This document shows positions 34,501 through 40,238 of a stretch of DNA of 64,000 nt, piece by piece (the first letter of the stretch is position 1; each line of letters begins with the position of its first letter). The stretch is from Desulfobacterales bacterium (lineage in GTDB: Bacteria; Desulfobacterota; Desulfobacteria; Desulfobacterales; JAFDDL01). Below the pieces are notes generated by a model. That model was not told the DNA's origin, did no database searches, and saw only the letters and a program-made list of their open reading frames with translations. The translations under genes were made by a program, and so were the position numbers. Where the stretch lies: contig JAVEYW010000013.1 in the NCBI GenBank assembly GCA_034003325.1, positions 1 through 64,000 on the forward strand, read 5' to 3'.

Positions 34501-37084
34501 GCGAAGTGACCTTGGCAAGCGTACCCGAATGACCCAGCCGCCGGCCTGGATCGCCAAAAAGCACCCGGAATTTAAAGCCCTGTTTGATCGTCAGCAGGCC
34601 CGGAAAAAGCAGAGGATGCGGCAATTGGCCGAGGCTTTAGATGCGACGGCAGATTTTTGGAAAATGGACGGCGCCGAGATGGATCAGCTTCGCCGGTTGG
34701 TGTGGAGCCTTGAGGGCCAACGAATCAAGGATTTAAAAACGAACAAGCTCACCAAAGACGACGAGGGGAAATACCTGATCAACGATGCCCATTATACAGA
34801 ATATCGGCAGTGGCTGGACAAGATCGCCGGGGTCTCCGATCATGCCAAAGCCGTTTATATTGATATCCGGAAAAGCCTGGACCAGGATTTGGCGACTGTT
34901 ATCAACACCATGCAAAGCATGGATGACATCGATGAAGGCGTCATTGACAACTTCCGGAAAGCGGTCGGGAACATCCACAACTATTTTCCCCACATGCGAT
35001 ATGGGAATCATTACATACAGGTCAAGGACGCAGGCGGCAACGTGGTATATCGGGAACATTTCAACGCCGTCGGGCCTGCAAAGTTGAAAGCGATAAGCCG
35101 GGCAAAAGAATTGGCGAAACAGTTTCCGGACCATGAAATAAGATCAGGGCCAGTCGAAAAACTGCCGGAAGATGTTTACGCGATTCCGATTCCTGTAGAG
35201 GCGTTGGAGGCAGTCATGGATGCGGCGGTCCGACGCCTTGGCACGGTCGATACCGAAGCAAAAGAGGCTTTTCGACAGCTTCTCCCGAAAGCGCTTTCCG
35301 ATACGTTGAAGTCCCGCGGCTGGGGGTCGCATCTGATCAATCGGAAAGGCATCCCTGGGCATGAGATAGAGGATATTCGCCGCGTGCTCTTTGATTACAA
35401 GTCTGGGCTTTATGGGTGGCTTACCAAAATGAGCGCAAGCCGGGATTTTTCTGAGACAATGGCAGGCGTTGCCAAAAGCGCAAGTCGACAACCCAACCTG
35501 TGGGCCGCGATGCGGCAATACGTCTATGACATGATGGCCAACTCCGATCAGTGGGACCGGGCAACAAATACTCTCAGAGCGGTTTTTTTTGCCAAATATC
35601 TTGGCGGAAACGTAAAAACGGCCGCGTTGAATCTTACCCAAAATATCATTGCTGGTTGGCCGCGGCTTGGGATGGAAACCGGCCGCGCTATGGGGCAAAC
35701 AATTAATGCCGCGGCAAGCGACCTGGTCGCCACCGCAACCAAGCAAAAGAACCTGAAGCCGGAAGAGCGAAAGCTACTTGAAGAAATGTTCGAGGAGGGC
35801 ACCACCAGCAGCAACTTCTTGCACGAAGTTAGAGGGCAAATAAACAGCAACGTCTTTTCTGCTGGAAACAAAATCATGCGGGTTCTTGGATGGCCAATGG
35901 CTGTAGCCGAGAGCTTTAACCGATCTTCGCTGGCCATTGCCGCATTTCGTGTTGCTCGGGGTGGGAAGATCAACAACAAAAAAACCCTTGCCAAGTATGG
36001 TTTAGAACCAGGAGAAAAAGCGCCGTATGGTCTTGCCAAGGCTTTCGCTGAAGAAATTGTTGATGATTCCCATTTCGTCTATGGCAAAGAGAACCGACCT
36101 GAAATTTTTCGAGGCGGCGCCGGCAATAAGGTGCTGGCTCTTGGATATACTTTCAGGACCTTCACGCATAACCTGATTAATTTATGGACGTATATGCTCA
36201 AGAACGGTGGGCGAGGGGTGCGTGCGGCGATAAAATCAATTGGCGCAACTATCGCTATTGGCGGGATATCTTCTATCCCTCTTTATAAAACGCTCCTGAA
36301 CGCCATCAAACAGCTTACCGGGGACGACCCGGAAGATGAAGCGCTTGAAGCGCTTGGCGTTGTCGACAACGATCTACTGCGCGACATCATTGTTTATGGC
36401 CTGCCGGCGGGGCTTGGTGTAAATCTCGGGGGGTCGGTCGGAATGGAGCTGCCTGTTTTTGATAATCTGAAGATCGGCGACTCGATTACCGGGCAAATCG
36501 GCCGAGGGTTTGGGGAGATTGTAGGGGTACCGTGGGCTGTAATTGAAGATGCCGAAAACGCGCTCCGCAGTTTTAACAGCGGTCAACATTCACGGGCGCT
36601 CGAATACTTGGTGCCGACGTCGATGGCAAACCCGATAAAGGCATACAGGTTATATACAGAGGGGCAATCCACCATCTCCGGCCAACCTATCAATATGCCA
36701 GGACGGCTCGGGGCCGCCAAGCTGACCCAAAAAGAAGCGATTGGGAAAGCCTTTGGGTTTCAGCCGGTATCCAGCACAAAGGCGTGGGATCTGCAACAAG
36801 ACCTGGAAGATTTTAGGGCGTATAAGTTAAATGAACAACACAGGCTTGCCAACAAACTTGCGAATGCGCTTCGTGATCAGGACAAAAACGCGCGCGACAC
36901 AGTGCTCGCCGACTGGAAAAACTGGAATAAAAAACAATTTGCGACTGGGCGCCCGGAATATATCATCACGCCTGACAATATGGTGGCCTCGATGCGGGCG
37001 CGGACCAAGAACCAGTTACCGCCCACGTACCTCCGGAAACGAGCCGCTGAAATGATGGATCAGCGCGGCATGTTTGATCAGTAG
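25538..37084 (+). CDS. Giant polyvalent virion protein (3,848 aa)
   Basis: Starts at GTG 25538 behind GGAGGG. Domains, approximate residues: 1-50 three FDxWDxE motifs; 140-345 hydrophobic glycine-rich segments; 575-710 pyrophosphatase-like polyvalent domain (HYGYFKRTEGKDGDQVDVF, DEHKVIMGVG); 845-1040 zeta-type kinase (Walker A GGPPGAGKST); 1160-1240 small helical domain (GIDPEILQAGITLAGYHIEA); 1410-1640 N6-adenine methyltransferase (EPSAGTGG, NPPF); 1790-2560 strawberry-notch helicase (GDGTGVGKGR, FDESHKMGN, QGFGRTHRSNQ); 2740-2850 and 2880-3848 large polyvalent regions. Such fused proteins are packaged in the virion and injected to protect phage DNA and steer the host (known for polyvalent proteins). 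It lies where podoviruses encode their largest ejection protein. Two linkers (1063-1143, 1656-1791) are disordered and overlap nested genes. Confidence 0.85.
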   Translation: MTDIFDEWYGEIAAPVPDSAVALFDEWDQEMDAAAGGPVVFERWDAEIDQANQAEGRSVGDYTRALSIGFDKLGQLAGRGLDVVGMDETGQKVERFYKDREAQLRSEQSPSYRAEREKRFFVEDESGKTRMGAAWTSAPKMIGTVLESLPAMTLGSGTGMVLARGLIKLGLSSGLAGILGGAIGEGSMAGIESSKDIYDMVLAAPIEQISQTDEFAKAYSEAASNQSLTHDQLVKIARGEVAKRAAMIGGATVAGSTALLGAPSGAAMGRLVGGEVGKRLPTTMLKQAGLEMAQEAPQSGVEQMVSNVAGARYKDPKIDILQDVGEAMVEGGLAGFVMGGAMGHLAHNQGKINLLNQPAPGPETDVAGQINDLNIGDGRTVDLDTSSDLPFAFPEQTKDEQAAMEVDILRQRAAQNAPPDRTSALRLQNQDEINRLISQEQAAEQERIRQAQIDQGFGARTGDVPGMEVDQTRQDDEILNRLAGVPLPDRDQRLALPYPDSIDPNAIALPYDDAIFDAWDAEMVDSPMEAPAGAMTRIPNALRYGQQSSESITAEANQAATSPLNNLPEPTEAQKEAGNYQKGHVKIQGLDISIENPDGSTRSGTTPDGKKWKTTMNGHYGYFKRTEGKDGDQVDVFVGLKPRKAHPVFVIDQVDPETGQFDEHKVIMGVGTEQEARELYLSNYEPGWRGLGAITQMHVLPFKKWLASGKTKKPVREIRKAVPDIDIESAKPQATKKPHELPLSEFESAHAPHEITRQQWTDMQRVERRRLGQSEESGTKQAPYADYEQYHRQAVKEAVENGKPVPGSVLADYPDLANQSQAKRQSSQITIPEKEKQRLEDLNFEGKRTAFERDEQQALVLTGGPPGAGKSTSIKALGLKTDVMVRADADLIKEQAGYEDRADAFHETSSEINKRVANRAIDQGYHLLYDSLLTNFALADELIQRALENTGRVSIAFTHIDAETSIVRAKARVKSGQSKRKIPPAASIKGYNRALPTFIALYKKYKDNPNVNFALSDNNVDGRKQVLVFTKTGKDEKVLNQTLFDNLMQTDYVEIGSGEETRYERRKDRINPKSGEDLADSENVRRRISEVFENQGTQSDRKTQSATEHRGDNKSDDGKLGGSRTAIPASPDRPTPQKPRKEVTPQAPSSTYGTTNKIFTQNAAAKAREILRKKLNQLNAGIDPEILQAGITLAGYHIEAGAKSFVAYSRAMLSDLGEAVRPYLRSFYEGVRYYPGMASAGMTAVEDIKEVPAQPTPQPEKVELPEVPSAPLETEGKSPGLTFDQVAKLYNDAFKNMMKYRTDQAGAEYYAEELGRLEDEYPEWVEQIENQKQSNAPPALAKSPETPSMKIANWIQDALRTKSKIVWTKLFDKAKEVFGGTQAEGKYTPRDAYDAMELGVNRYVLDLDIVKRPADAAQAAYVSRFLKKRVDLLPTQSKRTKEQQEFQQFSTPPPLAYAANWVANIRAGDIALEPSAGTGGLAAFAKAMGANKVIGNELSPRRAELLEQLGIDQVFRENAEQLHNVLPEDVKPTVIVMNPPFSATAGRMSKNKTAYGAQHIEQALARLEPGGRLVAIVGKGMAEGSPTFRQWWDGIKKKYTVRANVGINGEEYAKYGTTFDNQLLVIDKTGATQENVTIGKVNTIEELFPILEGVKNERTAQSQQALRQPTGEKSAVESQGRSEPKPAVSSAIGTMGAGSRQDGAIRRPVDRPGRDNEPLMDPGQGDESLDDRGGDRGKYRVGASGKRGGSQSSGSRRGTTRKPSRLLGEGSPDVLQRGELDEDRTTAVQVEETTRQKSTAKLSESIYEQYVPSRLSVPGTKPHPTPMVESAAMAAVDMPTPNYAPQLDKDVVPQGKLSLAQIEQVVYAGQAHSDRLPNGERRGYFVGDGTGVGKGRIISGIIMDNWNQGRKKAVWLSKTFDLIQDAKRDADGIGFPANRIIPLNAYKIDQPVTLKEGVIFCTYSTLAAKQRPQSAEQDTPVEVKRLDQLVEWLGPDFDGALVFDESHKMGNLLERKEGFNVKKPAQSAMAGDDLQRALPNARITYVSATGATEPHNLAYASRLGLWGDGTPFASNDLFVSSLENSGVAAMELVARDLKSMGLYLARSLSFDGVEYEQLTHTLTEPQRTIYDSLAESWQVVLQNMNEAIGLTGVGKKERGSIISQFWGAHQRFFNQVTTAMSMPSVIKSIRRDLDAGHSAVVQLVNTNEAAQERALTRAKIAGDDIAELDFTPRETLIEYVQNGFPVQQFEEYTDENGNLRTRPVVDSAGNPVVNREAVEAREALIRRLSMLQVPHNPIDMILEEFGEGMVAEVTGRKRRVLNGKEQKRGAASKVTESKAFMDGKKRVLVFSQAGGTGASYHADIAAKNQQKRIHYLLQAGWRADEATQGFGRTHRSNQAQPPKYIPVSTDLKGQKRFVSSIARRLDQLGALTKGQRQTGSQGIFKATDNLENDHANAAWSWFVDDLFARQIDGIDFEDFMSQTALPLLKEDEMGQLRLNVPPLKQFLNRLLSLKVDMQNKVFGEFEQRYADVLLKAEQKGTLDKGMANLEAESARILDETLLRTDERTGAQTKLIKLQTTHKRPLMQWDVFREEYPAPRHGFWTNNQSGAVFAAFPGGTKDMPDGSIETMVNLKTINQAYVKKIPRKELEERYGKISEIEAENLWTKQYDDAEKIRTAEQYMLSGLLLPIWNEIQGFSRGVYRAQTDDGVRIVGPLVAPDFVGTLVERFGVEAERPKMTGETAFDTVYENGKTLELENGWKVGRRQVSGETRIEVEIKAEGDLSTAVDQLEKLGAFSETINWKTRVFVPTGTTGEKVMQDIIARYPVVRVTGGKSESDSADRQAPAKRPAYTGGATVDTTQADGHNYYVNIQGKGFVKAPANAAKADLSPLGVDAFIHRDEDGEWVVTEATTGLKVVAAEDEHGAIKAARNKIRDFGKDKFDQLVNDQIEKNGASPWAQAKKILGNEGGFVDLSVLFTKAPDNFEFDERSDLGKRTRMTQPPAWIAKKHPEFKALFDRQQARKKQRMRQLAEALDATADFWKMDGAEMDQLRRLVWSLEGQRIKDLKTNKLTKDDEGKYLINDAHYTEYRQWLDKIAGVSDHAKAVYIDIRKSLDQDLATVINTMQSMDDIDEGVIDNFRKAVGNIHNYFPHMRYGNHYIQVKDAGGNVVYREHFNAVGPAKLKAISRAKELAKQFPDHEIRSGPVEKLPEDVYAIPIPVEALEAVMDAAVRRLGTVDTEAKEAFRQLLPKALSDTLKSRGWGSHLINRKGIPGHEIEDIRRVLFDYKSGLYGWLTKMSASRDFSETMAGVAKSASRQPNLWAAMRQYVYDMMANSDQWDRATNTLRAVFFAKYLGGNVKTAALNLTQNIIAGWPRLGMETGRAMGQTINAAASDLVATATKQKNLKPEERKLLEEMFEEGTTSSNFLHEVRGQINSNVFSAGNKIMRVLGWPMAVAESFNRSSLAIAAFRVARGGKINNKKTLAKYGLEPGEKAPYGLAKAFAEEIVDDSHFVYGKENRPEIFRGGAGNKVLALGYTFRTFTHNLINLWTYMLKNGGRGVRAAIKSIGATIAIGGISSIPLYKTLLNAIKQLTGDDPEDEALEALGVVDNDLLRDIIVYGLPAGLGVNLGGSVGMELPVFDNLKIGDSITGQIGRGFGEIVGVPWAVIEDAENALRSFNSGQHSRALEYLVPTSMANPIKAYRLYTEGQSTISGQPINMPGRLGAAKLTQKEAIGKAFGFQPVSSTKAWDLQQDLEDFRAYKLNEQHRLANKLANALRDQDKNARDTVLADWKNWNKKQFATGRPEYIITPDNMVASMRARTKNQLPPTYLRKRAAEMMDQRGMFDQ
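28725..28967 (+). CDS. Nested gene 1 inside the giant, +1 frame
   Basis: An 80-residue protein MNDEKTESTQSQ... from ATG 28725 with AGGGGAGG nine bases upstream. It is helical and natural in composition (KMSEEEYQRFLKIREHNR, AARQYRQARIARLLKNR). The overlapped part of the giant (residues 1063-1143) is a charged, disordered linker with no domain. It directly follows the zeta-kinase coding region. A role as partner or antidote of that kinase is speculative. Expression is not proven. Confidence 0.55.
   Translation: MNDEKTESTQSQVRTSRIAKMSEEEYQRFLKIREHNRTAKPNPQLSIEAITKAMMESSAEAARQYRQARIARLLKNREKK
30504..30908 (+). CDS. Nested gene 2 inside the giant, +1 frame
   Basis: A 134-residue protein from ATG 30504 with GAGGGGG seven bases upstream. 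The sequence is helical, hydrophobically patterned and rich in aromatic anchors (HYANQLAKKALLKVKEDPNQ, LYLLQLVLWALEAGKMVPYD, LDLAEALLGNLHDYWARVHP). The overlapped part of the giant (1656-1791) is Gly/Arg/Asp/Ser-rich filler between the methyltransferase and helicase. Same relative frame as nested gene 1. No family recognised. Strong coding appearance on both criteria, but no proof of expression. Confidence 0.65.
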   Translation: MNEPLKANRHYANQLAKKALLKVKEDPNQNRLYLLQLVLWALEAGKMVPYDDQLTDLVETMNHSWTPDRVMRALTTEEGTEENIELALPANAEDLNPLDLAEALLGNLHDYWARVHPTYYSAESLTRIAQQRSR

Positions 37085-37120
37085 ATCTGCTTTCTTGGCA
37101 CGAAAAATCCAATTGACCCC

Positions 37121-37153
37121 AAAACCCCATAGCTTATGGCCTTGGGGTTTTTT
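37121..37153 (+). terminator. Terminator after the giant gene
   Basis: AACCCCA (37123-37129) pairs with TGGGGTT (37143-37149), with an inner CCATA-TATGG stem as an alternative, and a run of six T follows. It ends the structural operon 36 bp past the giant's stop. Confidence 0.85.
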
Positions 37154-37169
37154 ATCCACATACCGCTAT
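37149..37169 (+). promoter_or_regulatory. Second copy of the 21 bp post-terminator motif
   Basis: TTTTTATCCACATACCGCTAT differs from the copy at 12938-12958 by one base. It lies at the end of the terminator T run, 90 bp upstream of the envelope/lysis genes. The gap 37085-37259 holds nothing else that I can support. Confidence 0.5.
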
Positions 37170-37259
37170 TTAAACCATCATAGCTTGCGGAACTGCTCAC
37201 CCTTAATTTAGGTTCCATAATAAATATCTGATTTTTTGCCGAATGGAGGGTGGCCTGCC

Positions 37260-37574
37260 TTGGAAATTCTGTCGCTGTTTGTCGGTATCATTGGCATTGT
37301 CTGTGTTGTTTATGGTGTTGTTTTTTCAGATCTGTATAAAAAAATTGACAACAAGCAGGATGTGACGGTTTGCCGGGAGATCAAGGCCAAGATCGATGCC
37401 GACCTACTCAGGGGAGATAAAAAGTTTGACGAGGTAATGCTCGAGATCCGGGCGCTGTCGAAATCCATCAATGAGCTGGTGGCGCAATTCCGGCTGATTA
37501 CGCACCGGCTGAAAGAACTTGAGGAAAAGCTTCCGCAGTTCGAACGGCGTAACCATGGGGACCATAATGATTGA
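37260..37574 (+). CDS. Membrane coiled-coil protein, holin or inner-spanin candidate
   Basis: A 104-residue protein from TTG 37260 with GGAGGG nine bases before. One transmembrane helix at residues 2-22 (LSLFVGIIGIVCVVYGVVF) is followed by a charged coiled coil (KSINELVAQFRL, HRLKELEEKLPQFE). This is the layout of an inner-membrane spanin, and a small holin is also possible. A lipoprotein gene lies two genes downstream, as in spanin pairs. A TTG at 37236 would extend the frame but has no ribosome site. Confidence 0.5.
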   Translation: MEILSLFVGIIGIVCVVYGVVFSDLYKKIDNKQDVTVCREIKAKIDADLLRGDKKFDEVMLEIRALSKSINELVAQFRLITHRLKELEEKLPQFERRNHGDHND

Positions 37575-38070
37575 GCTGCGACCAGGGGATGTTTTTTGCA
37601 CGGAAAACCCAATGATGCTTGGCCGGGCCATAAATGCCGTGCAACGTTTTTTCGACCCGGATGACGAAAGCAAGTACTCTCACGCCGGGATCATTATCAG
37701 CCGCTTCGGTGACACGTTTGAGGCTTTGTGGACGATCAAAAAGTCTGATCTGTCCAAATACGTCGGGAAGCAGATCGTCATCGGCCGGAACAAAAATATG
37801 ACGTTTGAGAAATTCGAGACGGCCTATGCAGAGATCATGGGACACGACGGGTATATCTACCCCGTCCACCGCCTTGCGTTTTTTTTGATACCGCCGTTGG
37901 CGAAGTACTTTCACCCGGCGAATATCCCCGTGTGCTCGGAACTGGCCGCAAAGTTTTTGTATCATGCGGGGATACTGAAGAATTGGGCGGGGAAAAATCC
38001 CAACTATGTTGCCGACATGATCATCCAGTGGCGGACATGGGAAATCGTTTATGAGGGGGTGTGGGAATGA
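37567..38070 (+). CDS. Permuted papain-like (YiiX/NlpC-type) hydrolase
   Basis: A 167-residue protein from ATG 37567, overlapping the upstream stop (ATGATTGA). It has the permuted papain order: RPGDVFCTEN near the start, the catalytic His in YSHAGIIIS, and the nucleophile Cys in IPVCSELAAKFLYHAG near the end. Relatives are YiiX/YaeF-type amidases that act on lipids or peptidoglycan peptides. With the flanking membrane protein and lipoprotein it may form an envelope-opening set. Substrate unknown. Confidence 0.7.
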   Translation: MIELRPGDVFCTENPMMLGRAINAVQRFFDPDDESKYSHAGIIISRFGDTFEALWTIKKSDLSKYVGKQIVIGRNKNMTFEKFETAYAEIMGHDGYIYPVHRLAFFLIPPLAKYFHPANIPVCSELAAKFLYHAGILKNWAGKNPNYVADMIIQWRTWEIVYEGVWE

Positions 38071-38324
38071 AAACAGAAGCAAAGGTGTTAATAGCGCTCT
38101 GGATTTTGGCTATAGGGTATTTGCTGACAGGGTGTGTTTCGCTAAAATACCAAGGAGTGGAGTATTACCGGATAGGCGACCAGCACATCAAAAGTTTGTC
38201 GGTTGAGACGGTTCAGCCGGACGGCTCAATTATCAAGGTAACTCTTGACTCACAGGACAGTGAAGCAACGGCGCTTACGAACGCAATCAATGTTCTCGGC
38301 GGGATTGCGGGTGGCGCAAAATGA
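38067..38324 (+). CDS. Small lipoprotein, outer-spanin candidate
   Basis: An 85-residue protein from ATG 38067 with a signal sequence and lipobox LLTGC at residues 19-23. The mature part is beta-like and hydrophilic with a Gly-rich end (LGGIAGGAK). It overlaps the hydrolase gene by four bases. Together with the coiled-coil membrane protein it could make a two-component spanin that bridges inner and outer membrane. This pairing is inference. Confidence 0.55.
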   Translation: MKTEAKVLIALWILAIGYLLTGCVSLKYQGVEYYRIGDQHIKSLSVETVQPDGSIIKVTLDSQDSEATALTNAINVLGGIAGGAK

Positions 38325-38563
38325 AAACATTCCTCTGCTTCATATGCCGGGCCATGGAAATGACCTGCGCTCTCAAAGATCAATTCGATCTGGATGAAGT
38401 GGAGTACCGGCTGTTCGGGGATAGCTGCTATTTGGCAGGGTGGGCATATTTGATTGACGAAAAGTTCCAGCTTCAAACATGGGACAAATTCAGAGATAAT
38501 GACAAGACTTGCCATCCGTGGGATCACCCATATTATCAGGAGTATATTGATCTATGCCAATGA
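38321..38563 (+). CDS. Small Cys/aromatic protein of unknown function
   Basis: An 80-residue protein with six cysteines (LCFICRAMEMTC, GDSCYLAGW, KTCHPW, DLCQ) and many aromatic residues and acids. No family recognised. It overlaps its neighbours on both sides (ATGA at 38321 and the next ATG at 38554), so it is part of the same operon. It could be a host-takeover or inhibitor protein. Confidence 0.5.
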   Translation: MKTFLCFICRAMEMTCALKDQFDLDEVEYRLFGDSCYLAGWAYLIDEKFQLQTWDKFRDNDKTCHPWDHPYYQEYIDLCQ

Positions 38564-38754
38564 ACCACTACTGCACCTGCCCGACCTGCGGTAACCGCCA
38601 CCGGATCAGCGACCTAACAGCGCTTGAAATAGAGAGCGAAAAGGAATCAAAGATCAACAGGCTTGCAATGGAAATCCATTATCGGGAAGGATGCCCGCTG
38701 GTTCAGGCGGTAGCACGGGCTTGTTCGGATTTGGGATATGAGTTCACAATCTGA
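38554..38754 (+). CDS. Small zinc-finger protein
   Basis: A 66-residue protein beginning MPMNHYCTCPTCGNRHRISD, with a Cys-x-Cys-x2-Cys...His start typical of a half zinc ribbon. The rest is a helix ending in ACSDLGYEF. Unknown function. An ATG at 38560 is an alternative start. Confidence 0.5.
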   Translation: MPMNHYCTCPTCGNRHRISDLTALEIESEKESKINRLAMEIHYREGCPLVQAVARACSDLGYEFTI

Positions 38755-38853
38755 CGCTAAGGCGTTGGTAGAATGATCTGGAGGGCTTCATTATGAAGCA
38801 CATTTGAGAGTAATGGCTGATTTAAACACTTTAAAAATTGGAGGTATCAAAGA

Positions 38854-39147
38854 ATGGAAAAGTTTATAGGGACAAATGAGGAAGCTTACCGACGGACTGA
38901 TAATATGTCGTTTGGCCTGGCAATCGAAGCAATGAAAAAAGGGCATAAGGTAATGCGAAAAGGGTGGAACGGGAAAGGCATATTTTGTGCGATTCAGTTT
39001 CCTGATATTCACTCAAAAATGACGCATCCGTATATTTACATTAATACTACAGGACTGCAAACCACGAATCCAGACGCGCCAAAAAATTTGGTTCCTTGGT
39101 TAGCATCTCAAACGGATATGTTAAGCGATGATTGGCAAATTGTGTGA
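38854..39147 (+). CDS. tad2: Tad2-like anti-Thoeris protein (DUF2829)
   Basis: A 97-residue protein. It has the family features MSFGLAIEAMKKGHKVMRKG, GWNGKG and the C-terminal NLVPWLASQTDMLSDDW. DUF2829 proteins include Tad2, which binds the cyclic ADP-ribose-type messenger of Thoeris and so blocks that defence; some members also bind CBASS messengers. That activity is established for characterised members and inferred here. AATTGGAGG sits upstream. The gene lies in the accessory stretch between lysis-type and fibre genes. Confidence 0.8.
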   Translation: MEKFIGTNEEAYRRTDNMSFGLAIEAMKKGHKVMRKGWNGKGIFCAIQFPDIHSKMTHPYIYINTTGLQTTNPDAPKNLVPWLASQTDMLSDDWQIV

Positions 39148-39172
39148 AAACACTAATTCAAAAAGCGAGAAT

Positions 39173-39373
39173 ATGATGAACTTGCCTGAATCGTTCGCGA
39201 TAGTTGGTGCATTGTGGGCGATTTGTTGGATGTTTGTTTCTCTATTAAAAGAAAGTGAGCCGAAAAAAAGCGCGCCATTTATGGATGATTTAGAAAAACG
39301 GGCAATGAAAAGAATTATGGACTATCATTACGGGACTATCAGCACCCCACAGGCTGACAAGATAGAGCCATAA
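39173..39373 (+). CDS. Small single-span membrane protein
   Basis: A 66-residue protein from ATG 39173 with one transmembrane helix (FAIVGALWAICWMFVSLL) and a basic-acidic tail (KKSAPFMDDLEKRAMKRIMD). ATG 39128 would extend it over the end of the Tad2 gene. Unknown function; a holin or superinfection-exclusion protein are options. Confidence 0.45.
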   Translation: MMNLPESFAIVGALWAICWMFVSLLKESEPKKSAPFMDDLEKRAMKRIMDYHYGTISTPQADKIEP

Positions 39374-39437
39374 GATGGGAACTGAGTCAGATATACAGTG
39401 GCCAAATGTATTTTAAACGAGTAAAAAGGAGCATTTA

Positions 39438-39803
39438 ATGAGCAACTATCACATTCTTTCGCAGTCAGACGACAAGAAAACTATCAATGTCGTTTTCCAC
39501 TATGTTGTCCCAGCAGCGGCAAAAAACGCAGCAAATATTCTCTACACCGACATAGTAAAAAAATGCTGCGATTTAACGTCCCAGATTCCGAATCATCAGA
39601 TTGATTTTGCTCAAGAATATCAGGATATGCAGGATGGAAAAGTCATTGAGAGGCTTTTAAACATCAGGTTTTCTTCTTTATCGCTCACTCCTGCTCAGAA
39701 AAAAGCAGAGATTGAAGCGGCCTTTACGCCGAGCATGAACGCTGAATTTACAAGGCTTGCCACAGAATGGGAATGGTACGGTTACTACGGGAATGTGGCA
39801 TAA
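39438..39803 (+). CDS. Phage structural-type protein
   Basis: A 121-residue protein with AAGGAG upstream. Beta strand and helix mix (YHILSQSDDKKTINVVFHYV, LTPAQKKAEIEAAFTPSMNA). Resembles small tail-accessory proteins found before fibre genes; no named family. First of seven consecutive genes of this last phage module. Confidence 0.5.
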   Translation: MSNYHILSQSDDKKTINVVFHYVVPAAAKNAANILYTDIVKKCCDLTSQIPNHQIDFAQEYQDMQDGKVIERLLNIRFSSLSLTPAQKKAEIEAAFTPSMNAEFTRLATEWEWYGYYGNVA

Positions 39804-39812
39804 GGAGATAAA

Positions 39813-40238
39813 ATGGTTACACAATATATCCACTCGGCCCTGACGGAGACAGATTATCTTACGACTGACCTAAACTCGCTGGCCAATGACGGGGCGTTTT
39901 TAGGGGCTGCCATCAACAATAGTACCAATAGGGACATGCTGTTGAAGGTGCAGATTCAACTGGCATCGGTTGATCTGTCAGCACAAGCAAATCCGGCTGT
40001 TCTGGTGAGGCTGATTGAAAGCATTGACGGCGGTACAGTTTACGAAGACAATGATTCAACCGCCTATGCTATCACGCTTCCAGTAGCAGCCACCAGTGCA
40101 GCGCATGTGCGAATCGGAGAGCTAATGATCCCACCAGGATATTTTAAACTGGCTGTGGTGAACAAGACTGGCGCTGCTTTTGCGGCAGCAAATAATGTAC
40201 TATCTTATGCGCCGTACACACCTGAAACGGATAGCTAA
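39813..40238 (+). CDS. Putative tail accessory/fibre protein 1
   Basis: A 141-residue beta-rich protein (FLGAAINNSTNRDMLLKVQI, RIGELMIPPGYFKLAVVNKT). Composition fits a beta-sandwich surface protein. Its stop overlaps the next ATG (TAATG), showing coupling. No family recognised. Confidence 0.5.
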   Translation: MVTQYIHSALTETDYLTTDLNSLANDGAFLGAAINNSTNRDMLLKVQIQLASVDLSAQANPAVLVRLIESIDGGTVYEDNDSTAYAITLPVAATSAAHVRIGELMIPPGYFKLAVVNKTGAAFAAANNVLSYAPYTPETDS

